Assembly (NCBI GenBank): GCA_027924645.1
Contig: BSBN01001484.1
Span: 1,488,001 to 1,552,000, forward strand
DNA length: 64,000 nt
Reading direction: 5' to 3'
From: Cunninghamia lanceolata
Lineage: Eukaryota; Streptophyta; Pinopsida; Cupressales; Cupressaceae
Under the pieces are notes generated by a model, which saw only the letters and a list, made by a program, of their open reading frames with translations, searched no databases and was not told where the DNA came from. A program made the translations under genes and the position numbers. This document shows positions 46,387 to 59,132 of this stretch, in pieces. Every line of letters begins with the position of its first letter. Position 1 is the first letter of the stretch.

Positions 46387-48309
46387 ACTATGTAATGAAA
46401 TCTTTAAATGTACCATTATTATTGTTTTAGATTTAAAAGGAAATGAAGCTACATAGTAATTAAAAGTAGATAATGAAAGCTCTTATTTTTGTTACATGTC
46501 ATAGGATTTAATGTGTTGAAATAATTTCATCATTCACTCTTTTTTGCTTCCATCAAAGAACATATTCTTATTCACTTGTTCACACCTCAATTTATGGATC
46601 AAAACCTTCATTTCCCTTTCATTTGACAAATATTTTGTGTTCTAAATTAATTTTATTGATCTAAGAATTATATGCAAAGTTGAATTTAGTTTATTGGGTT
46701 TGATTAGTCTTGCACCTCTATCCTTGAAGTGAAGACCACCTTATTTTTATTGGATTAAAGTGAATAAATATTAAAAATAATAGCTACAAATGTGTAGTCT
46801 TGAACATGCAAGCATGGTTAAATAGCCATAAACAATCACTATTGTTGATAGTTAAACAAACTAGAACAAACAATTACTACTAAACAATATTGAAAGTTAA
46901 GCAAGTACAGTCACTATTAGTGACAATCACAACAAGAGAAACATTCATACAAATTAAGATTGACCTTTGAAACATCATCTTCTAGTCATGATGTATCAAG
47001 ATGATTGTTTCCATAAAACTAATCAAATATGAGGGATAAGCTTAACTAGTATGTTAACCTAGTGTACCTTTGTTAGTTTTGTGACATGGTGGTAGCTTGG
47101 ACCCACGACCCATTCCTTATTCCCCTCATTGCATCATTTACCTCTACTCCACATCTAATGGTTAATGTCTTCTTTAATTTTAAATTTCTCCTATGTGGTT
47201 AAGCTCCCATCAAAATTAACTTTTTGAATTCACTACCACTACCATTGACACACCACCTTGTCACATGGTTCAAGGGTATGTGTCGATGCACCCTAAATCT
47301 ATAGATTTATTTACCAAATCCAATACTACCACCATACTTACCGATAATAGGATATATATATACCTCACCATACATGTCAATGTGCCATGAACTTGTAAAA
47401 TTATTTACCAAATTTAATGCTACCACTGTACTTACTACCAACAAGATATGAACAACTCACCTACCCATAAATGCCACTAACTAAAATAGAGCATAAATGG
47501 GTTTATGGAATGAGATGTGAAGATATGAACATGGTTTATAACTTGTCGTTTAAGTCCTACATGTGAATTGTACTAGCTATGTAAGTTGAAAGCATTCTAA
47601 ATTGAATGTCAAAAAGACATTATTTGCATTCATGACCTTTAATATGACTCAACTAAACATGCTCATTCCATTGAAGTCAATAATATTTGGTTTTGAAATC
47701 CATTGATACCATAAATGACCTTTGAATTTGGTTAGATTTACAATTACCCTACAACTCCAATATAACCCTCTAGTGCATGTAAGTTGGCTCCTTCCTCATT
47801 GCATTTCAATGGAAAATAAGCAATGATAATAGATTAGTTATTAGAAATCCTTCAATAAATCGTCTTCTAGGTCTAAACCTTCTTATTTCTCTAGTCCATT
47901 TTGTACAAGCTTGAATTTCTTGCTTAAGATTCCTTCAATGGTGAATTTTCTCTAAACCTTAGTGAGAACTATCATCACCCTTTCCATACATATTTTTCAC
48001 TAGATCCATTATTCCTATCATGGGGGTTTGTAGGACTTGGCTTCAACTTATCATCCTTGTAATATAAATGTAGCTAATTACCCCTCTTATCTTTCTAAAT
48101 AGTGATGATGGCATGATACTTGGTTTAGTAGTTACATGATGTTTTTCTAGTACAATTGCCTTGTTTAATTTTGACATTCTACACTAGTGATTTTCTTTCT
48201 AAATTATGAAAATGTGAAGTGTCTTGCAACCCATTTAACCCATAATTACATTTAGTTAGGGTATATTCATTAAATACATAATTAAAATTAAAAATTATAT
48301 AATACATAC
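46387..48309. other. AT-rich intergenic DNA, nothing recognised
   Basis: Many stops in all frames. Words such as ACCAAATYYAATRCTACCACYRTACTTAC recur near 47315 and 47407, a weak local duplication of about 90 bp. No gene or element motif was seen. Confidence 0.4.
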
Positions 48310-51300
48310 ACTTAGTAAACTGACTTGTTGTGCAATAGTATTTACTTGCATAGAAAGTAAAAACTTGTGTTGTAAGGTACCAAAAGTCCATAAAGTTCAT
48401 CATAAAGTGCTATTATTTGTTTAGATGTCACATTTTTTTGAATTCCCCAACCACCATCATAATTGTTAACATGACAACTAAGTGTGAAACAAGTTTTAAA
48501 TTGTTTTACAATAGACTTTAGTTGCATAGCAATTGAAGACTTGCATTTTTTAAATTCTCATAGGACCCTACATTAAATATAAACTATTCACTAAAGACTT
48601 GTTGTGCTAGTTGTCTAGTAACTAAGGACTTATTACAGAATAATTCTTCAATTGTTGTGTAAGTGTTAATTTAGAACCATATTATCAAACTAAAGATTTA
48701 TTGCACCAATTTCACAACAATTGAAGACTCATTGCACAAGTCTTCAGTTGCTACACAAGTGTTAATATAGAGTTCCATAGTATTAAATTGAAGACTTTTT
48801 TTGCCAATTATGTAACAACTAAAGACTCGTTGCACAACAAGACTTTAGTTGTTGTACAAGTGTTAATATAGAACCATATTATTAAATCAAAGACTTGTCA
48901 TCCCACTTGCACAACTAAAGACTCATTACATAATTCTTCAATTATTGTGCAAGTGTTAATTTGACATAAGTAAATACTTAAATATTTTTAACACTCATAG
49001 GACCCTACATTAAAATATGAATCATTCATTGAAGACTTGTTGTGCTAGTTGCATAGTAACTAAGGACTTATTATAGAAGAAATCTTTAATTGCTATACAA
49101 GTGTTAATTTAGAACCATATTATTAAACTGAAGACTTGTTACACTAATTGCACAACAACTAAAGATTCATTACTAAATAAGTCTTTAGTTGTTACACAAG
49201 TGTTAATTAAATAGTACCATTTAATTAAACTAAAGACTTGTGGCACTAGTTATGCAACAAATAAACACTTGTTGCACAACAAGTCTTTAGTTGCTATGCA
49301 TGTGTTGATTTTGAGCCATATTACATGTAACAACTAAATATTCATTGCACAACAAGTCTTTAGTTGTTGCACAAGTGTTAATGTAGAACCAGATTATAAA
49401 CTAAAGACTTGTTGCACCAGTTGCATGAAAACTAAAGATTTATTGCACAAGTCTTTAGTTACTATGCAAGTGTTAATTTAAAACTATATTGTTAAGATGA
49501 AAACTTGTTGTTCTACCTATGTAGCAACTAAAGACTCATTGTGCAAGCCTTCAATTGTTGCACAAATGTTAAATTAAAGACTTATTATACCACAAATGTA
49601 TCGACGAAAGAATCCTTGCACAATTCTTCACTTGGTGTGCAAGTGCTAATTTGGCGCAATTGAAAACATGTATTTTTTCAACACTTATAGGACCTTACAT
49701 GAAAATATGAATTATTCGTTGAATACTTGTTGCACTAGTTACGTAGTAACTAAGGACCATTGCAAAACAAGTCTTCAATTTCCATGTAAATGTTTATTTA
49801 AAACCATTTATTTATACTAAAGAATTGTGTTAGATGTGCATCAACTAAAGGCTCATTGCAAAAAAAGTCTTTAATTGCTACATAAGTGTTAATTTAGAAA
49901 TATTTAATTAAAGTAAATACTTGTTCAAATAGTTGTAGAACAACTAAATACTTGTTTCATAACAAGTCTTTAATCCATATGGATTAAAAATAAGGATATG
50001 GATGTATTGTTTATCCAAGAAGTTAAAGCTGATAGTTTTATGTTGGAAAACACCTTAAGATTTATATGGAAAGAAGCTATTTCCTTATCCTCTAAGAATG
50101 ACAAGGGCAAAGGAGGAAATGCCATACTGCTTAATAGAAAATGGGAGAAGCTTATTCAAAATTTTGGTCATTCCCCTTGTAATAGGTGTATTTGGATTAC
50201 ATTGGAATTAGAAGGAGTAGAAGTGGGACTCTGTTCAATGTATGCTCCCAATGAATTCTCAAGTAGGGTAGAGCTATGGAATTGGATGGCCTCTGAGTTG
50301 TCTAAAGTCCCCTAGATCTTAGGAGGAGATTTCAATATGATTGAACATACAAAAGATAAAAAAGGTGGTAAGCCTGTGCAATGGAAAGGCAATGAAATTT
50401 TTTTTTGGTTAAGGATAAAGAAATCCCTCAAATTGGTAGACCCCTAGAAGGAAAAAAGGAAAACAATAGAGGGATATGGTTTTCTTGGTCAAACTGCCAG
50501 AAAGTGGGCAATCTAGAATTTATTGTAGGCTTGACAGATTCTATATGGAATAATATTCTTTCCTGGTAATGCAAAAAAAGGATACAAACAAAGTTCTCTG
50601 ATCATCATCCAATCAAAATTGTAATATCAATTAAGACCCAAAAAGAAGTCTTCAGGAAATAGAATGGATCCTTCTTCAAACTAAATTGTGAACTATTGAA
50701 AGACCAAGATTGTGATGGGGGTATCAAGACCCTTAGGAATATTTGTAAGTCGGTGTACAAGGACAAATATAGATCATATTATTAGAACAAGATGATTGAG
50801 TCCTACAAATCAGTATGCCAAATAGTGGGTAAAAAATATGCTTTAGATAGGAAAAAGGAAGAGCTAATTCTCCAATTTAAGGAATTCCTTCAAATTGAGG
50901 AAAAAATTCAAGAAACTCCTAATGATGAAAGTATGATTGTTAGAATGGGGGAAGTGAAGCACAATTTGAGAAAAGCCTTGATCAAGAAGGCTCAGGGTGC
51001 CAAAATTAGAGCTAAGCTTAACTAGCTGGAGGATGGTGACAAGGGTTCCAAATACCTTTTAAACCTACTTAAGTACAAAAACATCAAAGAAAATGTCCAA
51101 ACAATAATTGAGAATGGAGTCTCCCTAAATAGTCATGATGAGATCTTGGATTCTTTTAAAAGGTTCTATGAATTTTTTTTAAATCAGAGGATAATAAGCA
51201 GGGGTGTGCAAAGGCTCAGAGCTTGTGTTGTAGGATTTGAAAGAGTAAAGTAAATCCATAAATGATTAAAACATTAGACAGGAGGATCTCCAAAGAAGAA

Positions 51301-52843
51301 ATAAAAGAAACTATTAAAACAATGAGCAATGGCAAGTCTCTAGGGGCAGATGGTCTTCCTGTTGAATTTTACAAAGAAAACTTTGATTGGATTGTAGGTG
51401 ATTTGTTTGATTTATATAATGAAGCCATAGATAAAGGGACATTGGGAAAAGAGATCAACAAAGGAATTATTAAATTACTTCCTAAAGATGGAGACAAAAC
51501 AGAGTTGAAGAATTGGAGACCCATAACATTATTAAATGTATCTTATAAGATCATTGCTAAGGTCTTGGCATTAAGACTAAGGGATATCCTTCCAGAAATC
51601 ATCAACTCAACTTAAACAGGGTTCATAAAAGGTCAGTATATCTTGAAAAATCTTATCACTAGTTGGGAAGCCCTTCATTGGGCTAAAGAGATCAACCAAG
51701 AAGTAGCCATCCTCCTTCTAGACTTTTAGAAGGCCTATGATAGAGTTGAATGGTCTTTTATTTTCAAGATTATGAGAGCTATTGGTTTTCCTGAATTCTT
51801 TTGTAGAATGGTGGAGATGCTGATTGTGGATGCCTCAGCCCAGGTGGATATAAATGGTGCTTTGTCTACCCCTTTTTTGATGGGTAGATCTATTAGGAAA
51901 GGATGCCCCCTTGCCCCGGTATTGTTTGTACTAGCCTCTGAGGCTATTCACTATATATTAAGAACATAATTAATTGATGGCAAGTTGGATGGCATCTCCT
52001 TACCCAATGGAGATAGACTGTTGAATGTCTAGTTTGTAGATGATACTGCTTTGTTTCCCAGAGCTACTAAATTAGAAGTAGAAAACCTTGAGAGGAGATT
52101 AGAAATCTTCTGTTTAGGCTCAAGTGTGAAGATTTCTTGTTCTAAGTCTGTCTTGCTAACTTGGGATAATTCAAAACTACGTTGGCTGGGGGCTGACAAA
52201 TGGCAGTGGGGGAACCCATGAAACAAGTTAGATTCTTGGGGATCCCCTTTGCCATTTGCCTGTCTTTGAAGCTTATGTGGGAATGGCTCTTTGCAAAAAT
52301 TAAAAAGAAATTAAGAAATTGGAACAGAATGCACCTCTCACTTGCAGGCAGAACTCAAGTTTGCCAAAAAATTCTTTCTGCCTACTCTATCTTTTATTCC
52401 TCTATGTGGCTCTTTGCCAAATATTAGTTTAATATTATCCATAAGTTAATTAGAAAGTTCCTGTGGTCTGATGGGAAAGGGAAATAAAAAAGGCAACTAG
52501 TAAAATGGGAGGCTTGGGTCTCAAAGACTTGAGACTCCAAGGTATTGCTTTGGCAACAAAATGGATTGTCAATTCCTTGATTGGGAATGAACCATGGAAA
52601 GTTCTGGTTAGAAACAACATTGAAAAAGTAGTTCCAATTAAAAAGAAAGACTGGGATAAGATCTTTTTCTATGATGCTTTGCTTGGGGATTTCAAGTCCA
52701 AACCGGGGGGATCTACTATCTTTAATAGTATATGGCAAGCTTGGGAATATGCTAAACCCTATATTAAGGATAGAGAAGCTATCAATCTGGAAAATAATAC
52801 CATTTGGGACCAAAGATCAATATGGTGGAATGTAAAACATAAA

Positions 52844-54077
52844 GAAAAACATTTAGCCTTAGTACAAGGTTGCTCTACCAGAAAATGCAGTAAAAAAGGA
52901 TTGAATAATGTGAGAGACTTATTTGTTGATGGCTCTCCCGAAGGTTGGGACCTAATCAAGAACCAATATCAATTAAAAGAAAAAAATACAAGGACTTTTT
53001 CAACTCTAAACAAAACTTTGATGAACATAATAAACTCAAAAAATTCAATCATTGGTGAAGAAAATATTAGAAAATTGAAATGGGAGGATGGAACTTTATT
53101 GTTCAATATGAAACCTAAGTTGATGTATAAAATGTTCACCAAAGATATTGGCATCTTCCTTCATATTAGTTCCACTTGGGGAAACACTCTGGATCCCAAA
53201 ATTTTAACCAAAACCTTTAAAAACCTATGGTCTAAAGTCTTAGAACTAGAAAAGGCATACTTTAGATGGTTCTTAATTTTAAACAAGTTGTGTGTTGGAA
53301 TTGAGCCTATTTTTTGTTCATTTTGTAATACACTTGAATCAGTTGCTCATATTTTTCTGGATTATCTGTATGCAAAATCAGTTTGGTCCATTTTCGTGGG
53401 TAATATTAGGTTGTGGTCTACCACTATGAATAGCATTAGAAATGAAATTATATGTGGGCTTATTAATGGTCTGAATGCTAAAGCTAACTCTTTTTGGCTT
53501 GTTTTGTCAACTAAAATTCTTTGGTTCATTTGGAAAAAAGGAATGATGAAAGATTTTTGGTCAAGGAGAGGGCATCCACTGAGATTCTAGTGAATCTCAT
53601 GTCTTTTAACTTCTTTGATCAGGTCTCTATCATGATGGAGATCTCAATAGCTAGATTCAAGGAACTAATGGAGATAGGGACTACATTTTATAAAGAAGCC
53701 ATAAAAGAATCTGACTTTTGTGCTTGGAATTCAAGGAAATTGGACCAGAGGTTCTTCAACTCCTATACAAACTTTCAAAAGTTATACATCAAACTGAAAC
53801 AGAAAGAGGTAAAAGAAGGTGAGATAGGCAAACTTTGGGAAAGATCCAGTCAGAACTACAACATTAGTGCAGACCTACTGAAGGCTTCTCCAAAGTTGGA
53901 AGCAATACCTGGTATGGATTCATGTGAACATAGTGACAAGAGATGCCATATTTGGGACCATGAGTTGGCTTGGCACAATGATCCAGGATGGGAACTGAGG
54001 AAGGTAAATACAGAAGAATCTAATCAAGGAACTAAATTGGATGATAGCATGGGGCTATATTATTAGTACATGGAAGT
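52844..54077 (+). repeat. LINE internal tandem duplication, unit 1
   Basis: 1234 bp from GAAAAACATTTAGCC to TACATGGAAGT, covering the zinc-binding C-terminal part of ORF2. It is followed directly by unit 2. About two dozen substitutions by eye separate the units. Unit 1 keeps 30 bases near 53690-53725 that unit 2 lacks. Confidence 0.9.
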
Positions 54078-55282
54078 GAAAAACATTTAGCCTTAGTACA
54101 AGGTTGCTCTGCCAAAAAATGCAGTAAAAAAGGATTGAATAATGTGAGAGACTTATTTGTTGGTGGCTCTCCCAAAGGTTGGGACCTAATCAAGAACCAA
54201 TATCAATTAAAAGAAAAACATACAAGGACTTTTTCAACTCTAAACAAAACTTTGATGAACATAATAGACTCAAAAAATTCAATCATTGGTGAAGAAAATA
54301 TTAGAAAATTGAAATGGGAGGATGGAACTTTATTGTTCAATATGAAACCTAAGTTGATATATAAAATGTTCACCAAAGATATTGGCATCTTCCTTCATAT
54401 CAGTTCCACTTGGGGAAACACTCTGGATCCCAAAATTTTAACCAAAACCTTTAAAAACCTATGGTCTAAAGTCTTAGAACTAGAAAAAGCATACTTTAGA
54501 TGGTTCTTAATTTTAAACAAGTTGTGTGTTGGAATTGAGCCTATTTTTTGTTCATTTTGTAATACACTTGAATCAGTTGCTCATATTTTTCTGGATTATC
54601 TGTATGCAAAATTAGTTTGGTCCATTTTCATGGGTAATATTAGGTTGTGGTCTACCACTGTGAATAGCATTAGAAATGAAATTATATGTGGGCTTATTGA
54701 TGGTCTGAATGCTAAAGCTAACTCTTTCTGGCTTGTTTTGTCAACTGAAATTCTTTGGTTCATTTGGAAAAAAGGAACGATGAAAGATTTCTGGGCAAGG
54801 AGAGGGCACCCACTGAGATTCTAGTGAATCTCATGTCTTTTAACTTCTTTGATCAGGTCTCTATCATGATGGAGATCTCAATAGCTAGATTCAAGGAACT
54901 AATGGAGATAGGGACTACATTTTGTGCTTGGAATTCAAGGAAATTAGACCAGAGGTTCTTCAACTCCTATACAAAGTTTCAAAAGTTATACATCAAACTG
55001 AAATAGAAAGAGGTAAAAGAAGGTGAGATAGGCAAACTTTGGGAAAGATCCAGTCAGAACTACAACATCAGTGCAGACCTACTGAAGGCTTCTCCAAAGT
55101 TGGAAGCAATACCTGGTATGGATTCATGTGAACACAATGACAAGAGATGCCATATTTGGGACCATGAGTTGGCTTGGCACAATGATCCAGGATGGGAACT
55201 GAGGAAGGTAAATACAGAAGAATCTAATCAAGGAACTAAATTGGATGGTAGCATGGGGCTATATTATTAGTACATGGAAGTG
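54078..55282 (+). repeat. LINE internal tandem duplication, unit 2
   Basis: About 1204 bp. The 30-base difference is in frame (ten codons; TTFYKEAIKESDFCAW against TTFCAW) and is bounded by TTTT microhomology. The junction TGGAAGTG-AAAAACATTT shares an A run with both donor ends. Confidence 0.9.
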
Positions 55283-57256
55283 CAAAAAGATGTAGTCTCA
55301 GGTAATGGAAACAAGGATGCAGAAGGAGAACCAATGGAGACAGTAATGCAACAAGATCTAAATGAAAATAAACTCAGAGATACAGAGATGTAGCAAGGTC
55401 AAAAGGAAATGTCTGATATTAACAGTGATGGAGAGGAATCTCAAATTGCATGAAGTTACTACAAGAAGGAAAGTCAAAGATGTGGATCAAATGAAACAAA
55501 TAGGGATATCATTGCAGAAACATAGGCTTCTCTAATATTCTCTAAAGTTTTGAAAAATATAAAGCTTGTTGGTTATATTAGGGAGAATTAGTGTTTTTTG
55601 GGTTGATGAAGTAGCAATATACTATATTTTGCAGTGGTCTGCTTAACCACTTATATGTAAACTCTGGTCCTTTTTTTACTTGGAATATAATATTGGTGAT
55701 AGATTCTCAATCCAAAAAAAAGTCTTTAATACCTATGCAAGCATTAATTAAGTACCATTTAATTAAACTAAATAATTATTGTGCCAATTGCATAGTAACT
55801 AAATACTCATTAAACAATAAGTTTTCAATTTCTACACAAGTGTTAATTTAGAACCATATTAATAAACTAATGAATTGTTGGACCACTTGTGTACCAAAAA
55901 GCCTCATTACACAACAAGTCTTCAGTTGTTGTGCAAGTGTTAATGTATAACCATATTATTAAACAAAGATGTGTTGCATGACTTGAATGACTAAAGACTC
56001 ATTGCATAATAAGTATTCAATTTTTTTTTGAGTTAATTTGACATAATTGAATACTTGCATTTTTCAATGCTTGTAGGACACTACATGAAAATAAGAATTC
56101 TTCATTGAAGACTTGTTGGACCAGTTGCAAAACAACTAAAAATTGGTGTCATTAAAAGTCTTTAGTTGTTGGGAAAGTGAATTTGGAGCCATTTAATTAT
56201 ACTGAAGACTTGTGCTATTTGTGTAGAAACTAAAGACTTGTTACAAAATAAGTCTTTAATTGATGCACAAGTGTTAATTTAGAACTATCTAATTAAATTG
56301 AAGTCTTTTGTACTAGTTGTGTAGAAACTAAATACTCATTGCACAACATGTCTTCACTACCTACACAAGTGTTAGTTTAGTGCCATTTAATTAAACTAAA
56401 GACTTTTTGCACAGTAATTCTTTAGTTGATGAACAATTATTAATTTAGAACCATATTAGTAAATTGAAGACTTGTTATGCTACTTGCAAATCAACTAAAG
56501 ACTCATTGCACAAAAAGTCTTTAGTTGTTGTGCAAGTGTTATGTAGAACCATATTACTAAATTGAAGACTTGTTGTATGAATTGCACAAGAAGTATTTAG
56601 TTGCTGCACAAGTACTAATTCAACACAACTAAAAATTTTTATTTTTCAACACTTATAGGACCTAATACAAATTAGAATTGTTCACGAAAGACTTGTTGCG
56701 CTAGTTGCACAACAACTAAGGACTAGTCACAGAACAAGTCTTTAGTTGATGTGTACATGTTAATTTAGAACTATTTATTTATATGAAAGACTTGTTGTGT
56801 CATTTACATAGAAAGCAAAGAATCATTGCAAAACAAATATTTAGTTGTTGTGCAAGTGTTTAGTTAAAACTATGTAATTAAATTGAAGTTTTGTTGCACC
56901 AGTTGTGTAACTAATACTTGTTGCACAACAACTCTTCAGTGCCTTCATAAGTGTTAATTTAGTACCATATAATTAAACTAGACACTTTTTTGTGTCAATT
57001 ACACAACAAGTAAAGACTCAAATGTTACAAAACAAGTAAAGACTCATTGCACAACATGTCTTTAGTTGCTATGCAAGTGTTAATTTAGAACCATATTATT
57101 AAACTAAAGACTCGTTGCATAATAAGTCTTAAGTTACTACAAAAAAATAATGTAGAACCATATTATTAAACTAAGGACATGTTACATGACTTATATAGAA
57201 AATAAAGACTCACTTCAGAACAATTCATTAGTTGTTGTGCAAGTGTTAATTTTCTA

Positions 57257-58149
57257 TGCAAGTGAAGATTGGTCCATAGAAAGTTGTTACGCATATACAT
57301 AGTATGGATGTAAACATGTAATTTGGACTCTAAAATATTGGGCAAATATTCAACAATTAGTAATCATCAACAAAATGTTAACATATGTTAATTGTCAACA
57401 TCTTCAATATTTTCTCCAAGTTCTAAGTAGAGACACAATCAAGGGAACCATCTAACCATTTCTTCCTCCCTCTATGTATTATTGATAAAGGAATTGAACT
57501 AAAAGATTTTCTAAAGGATAAAATGGAGTGGAGCTCTCTTTGCATTAAGGATTTATGATATAATTATCATATATACTAATTTCTTTTAAATAGGTTTCAG
57601 TCATAGTCAATGCTTGAGAACCTCTAACAAGTAATGACAAATATGCATTTATCTTTATCAAATGAGTTTAGTAATTGGAACTAATTTATAGTGTAAATGG
57701 GTTTATTTTTACATAATCTAAACCTACTCTAGTTGGGAGGTGAATCCCCTACTCACTAGCCTAATCTAGTTGGAGATGGGAGACCCATTCACCCTACGTA
57801 TAAATGAGAAAGGGGGGACCTATAAACCTCTATATAAATGAGCTATAAAAAGGGGTTTGGGGTCAAGTTTGAAACCTCCTTTAGATTTTCTATTGGGTCC
57901 TCAGCGCTCCACTGGTACTAAATACCAACTCCCTCTCAAGGGCATCTATCAATAGTTTAGTTCTATAGGTACTTGACCCATTGGGAGAGGGTAGATAGAA
58001 AACTAACATAACCTCTTCTTCTCTATAGGGTTCTAGATCTACATGTTGGAGATGAATCTCTATAATCAATTTCTTTCTCTATTAGTAGATATAATAGCAT
58101 AGAAAAAGGCATCGACTTAAAGATCAAAGGTTCCCCACCATAAATGATA
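57257..58149. other. Intergenic DNA, nothing recognised
   Basis: Mixed composition. A local repeat CTACTCNCTAGCCTAATCTAGTTGG-like (57725-57775) and a TATATAAATGAGCT stretch near 57832 were seen, but no gene. Confidence 0.4.
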
Positions 58150-59127
58150 TGACAAACTTTGCACTAGACCTACTATGTAATAGTCATTACTTATGCAACA
58201 ACTAAAGACTTGTGTAGTAAAGTAAGCTAGATTTACATAGTAACTATACATTATTGTGAACCAACTTAAGGTCTTGTACATATAAGTCTTGATTTGTTGT
58301 GTAATAGTAAATAAATGTGCAACAACTAATACTTGTGCAATAAGGGAAGTTGGTTGCACACCAACTAAATACTTCAAATGGTGTGTAAGGGTAAACCAAT
58401 TGCATAGTAGCTAAATAATGTTGTACAAAAAGTGAATGTCATGTACATCTAAGTCTTGACTTGTTGCACAATAATATTTACTTGTGCAACAACTAAAGAC
58501 TTATGCAATAAGGGAAGATAGTTGTGGACAAGAAAATACTACTTGTACAACATCTTAAGGTATTTTATATCCAAATCCTTATTTTCTATGTGACAATAAT
58601 TATATGCAGAGAAACTTAAGGCTTTTGTAGTAATGGAAGACAATTGTGCAACTAAATATTTATTTGGTGTGCAAGGGTAAACTAGTTGTGAAGGAAGCAA
58701 GGACAAGTGAAGTTCTTGTACATCTAAGTCTAAATACTTGCTACACAATAGTCAATATTTGTGCAACACATAAAGACTTGTGTAGAAACAAAAGATAATT
58801 ATGTAGTAAATGAAGACTAGTTGTGCACCAACTTAAGGACTTATACATCTAATTCTTAATTTGTTGTGCAATAGTAATTAGATGTAAAGCAAGGGAAGAC
58901 ATGTGTATTAAGGGAAGATAGTTGTACAACAAGAAAGGAATAATTATGTATAAATTAAAGAGTGTTGAAAAAAGTGAAGGTCTTATACATCTAAGTATTG
59001 AATTACTACACAATAGTCTCGACTTGCATAACAACAAAATATGTGCACTAAGACAAGATAGTTGTGCAACTAGTGAAGACCAATTGTGCACCAACTATAC
59101 AATGTTGTGCTTGACAACTTAGGCTCT
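58150..59127 (+). repeat. Second tandem array with a longer period
   Basis: About seven diverged units marked by CTTGTACATCTAAGTCTT (about 58270, 58436, 58562, 58713, 58838, 58982 and 59124), so the period is 125-165 bp. Units share the words GTTGTGCAAC, ACTAAAGACTTGTG and AAGGGAAGATAGTTGT. The ACTAAAGACTTG word links it to the array at 48.3-57.3 kb. It ends where the solo LTR inserted. Confidence 0.7.
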
Positions 59128-59132
59128 TGTAC

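Larger units (their letters stand above)
49984..55454 (+). pseudogene. LINE ORF2 (endonuclease-reverse transcriptase), broken
   Basis: Order: AP-type endonuclease from about 49984 (VLFIQEVKAD with the catalytic Glu, GDFNMIE near 50324-50344); a linker; reverse transcriptase 51262-52160 with GKSLGADGLPVEFYK, LKNWRPITLLN, TGFIKGQ, KAYDRVEW and FVDDTALF near 52036; then a C-terminal part with Cys/His motif CSFCNTLESVAHIF. The last zinc ligands of the usual plant LINE motif are replaced (DYLYAK). Stops interrupt at about 50313, 51025, 51613, 51729, 51969, 52030 and 52427, with several frame changes. Three reverse-transcriptase stops stand where Gln or Glu is usual. An acidic tail follows the duplicated region. 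Nonfunctional. Confidence 0.88.
49975..55719 (+). mobile_element. 5'-truncated LINE (non-LTR retrotransposon)
   Basis: Plus-strand LINE flanked by an 11-bp direct target duplication AAGTCTTTAAT (49964-49974 and 55720-55730) with a short A tail just before the right copy (55714-55720). It starts inside the endonuclease domain, so ORF1 and the 5' end are missing, as is usual after incomplete target-primed reverse transcription. It inserted in the satellite-like array. Endonuclease, reverse transcriptase and a C-terminal zinc-binding region can be followed, followed by about 350 bases of 3' untranslated sequence. An internal tandem duplication (52844-54077 and 54078-55282) enlarges it. Confidence 0.93.
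48310..57256 (+). repeat. Diverged satellite-like array with inverted-repeat units, split by a LINE
   Basis: Flanking the LINE (48310-49963 and 55731-57256), units of about 100 bp repeat with the words ACTAAAGACTTGTTGCAC, AAGTCTTTAGTTGTTGCAC, AAGTGTTAATTTAG and AACCATATTATTAAAC. Each unit can pair AACTAAAGACT with AGTCTTTAGTT around a loop of 10-15 bases. An extra block containing ATAGGACCCTACAT recurs at 48561, 48999, 49688, 56073 and 56656, which gives a longer-order period of about 440-690 bp. Units are only moderately similar, so the array is old. No coding potential. Confidence 0.8.

Noticed and set aside
48310..57256. CRISPR-like array of repeats and spacers
   Set aside because: Repeats are diverged, vary in spacing and have no unique spacers or cas genes. 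The setting is a plant nuclear genome, and a satellite fits better.
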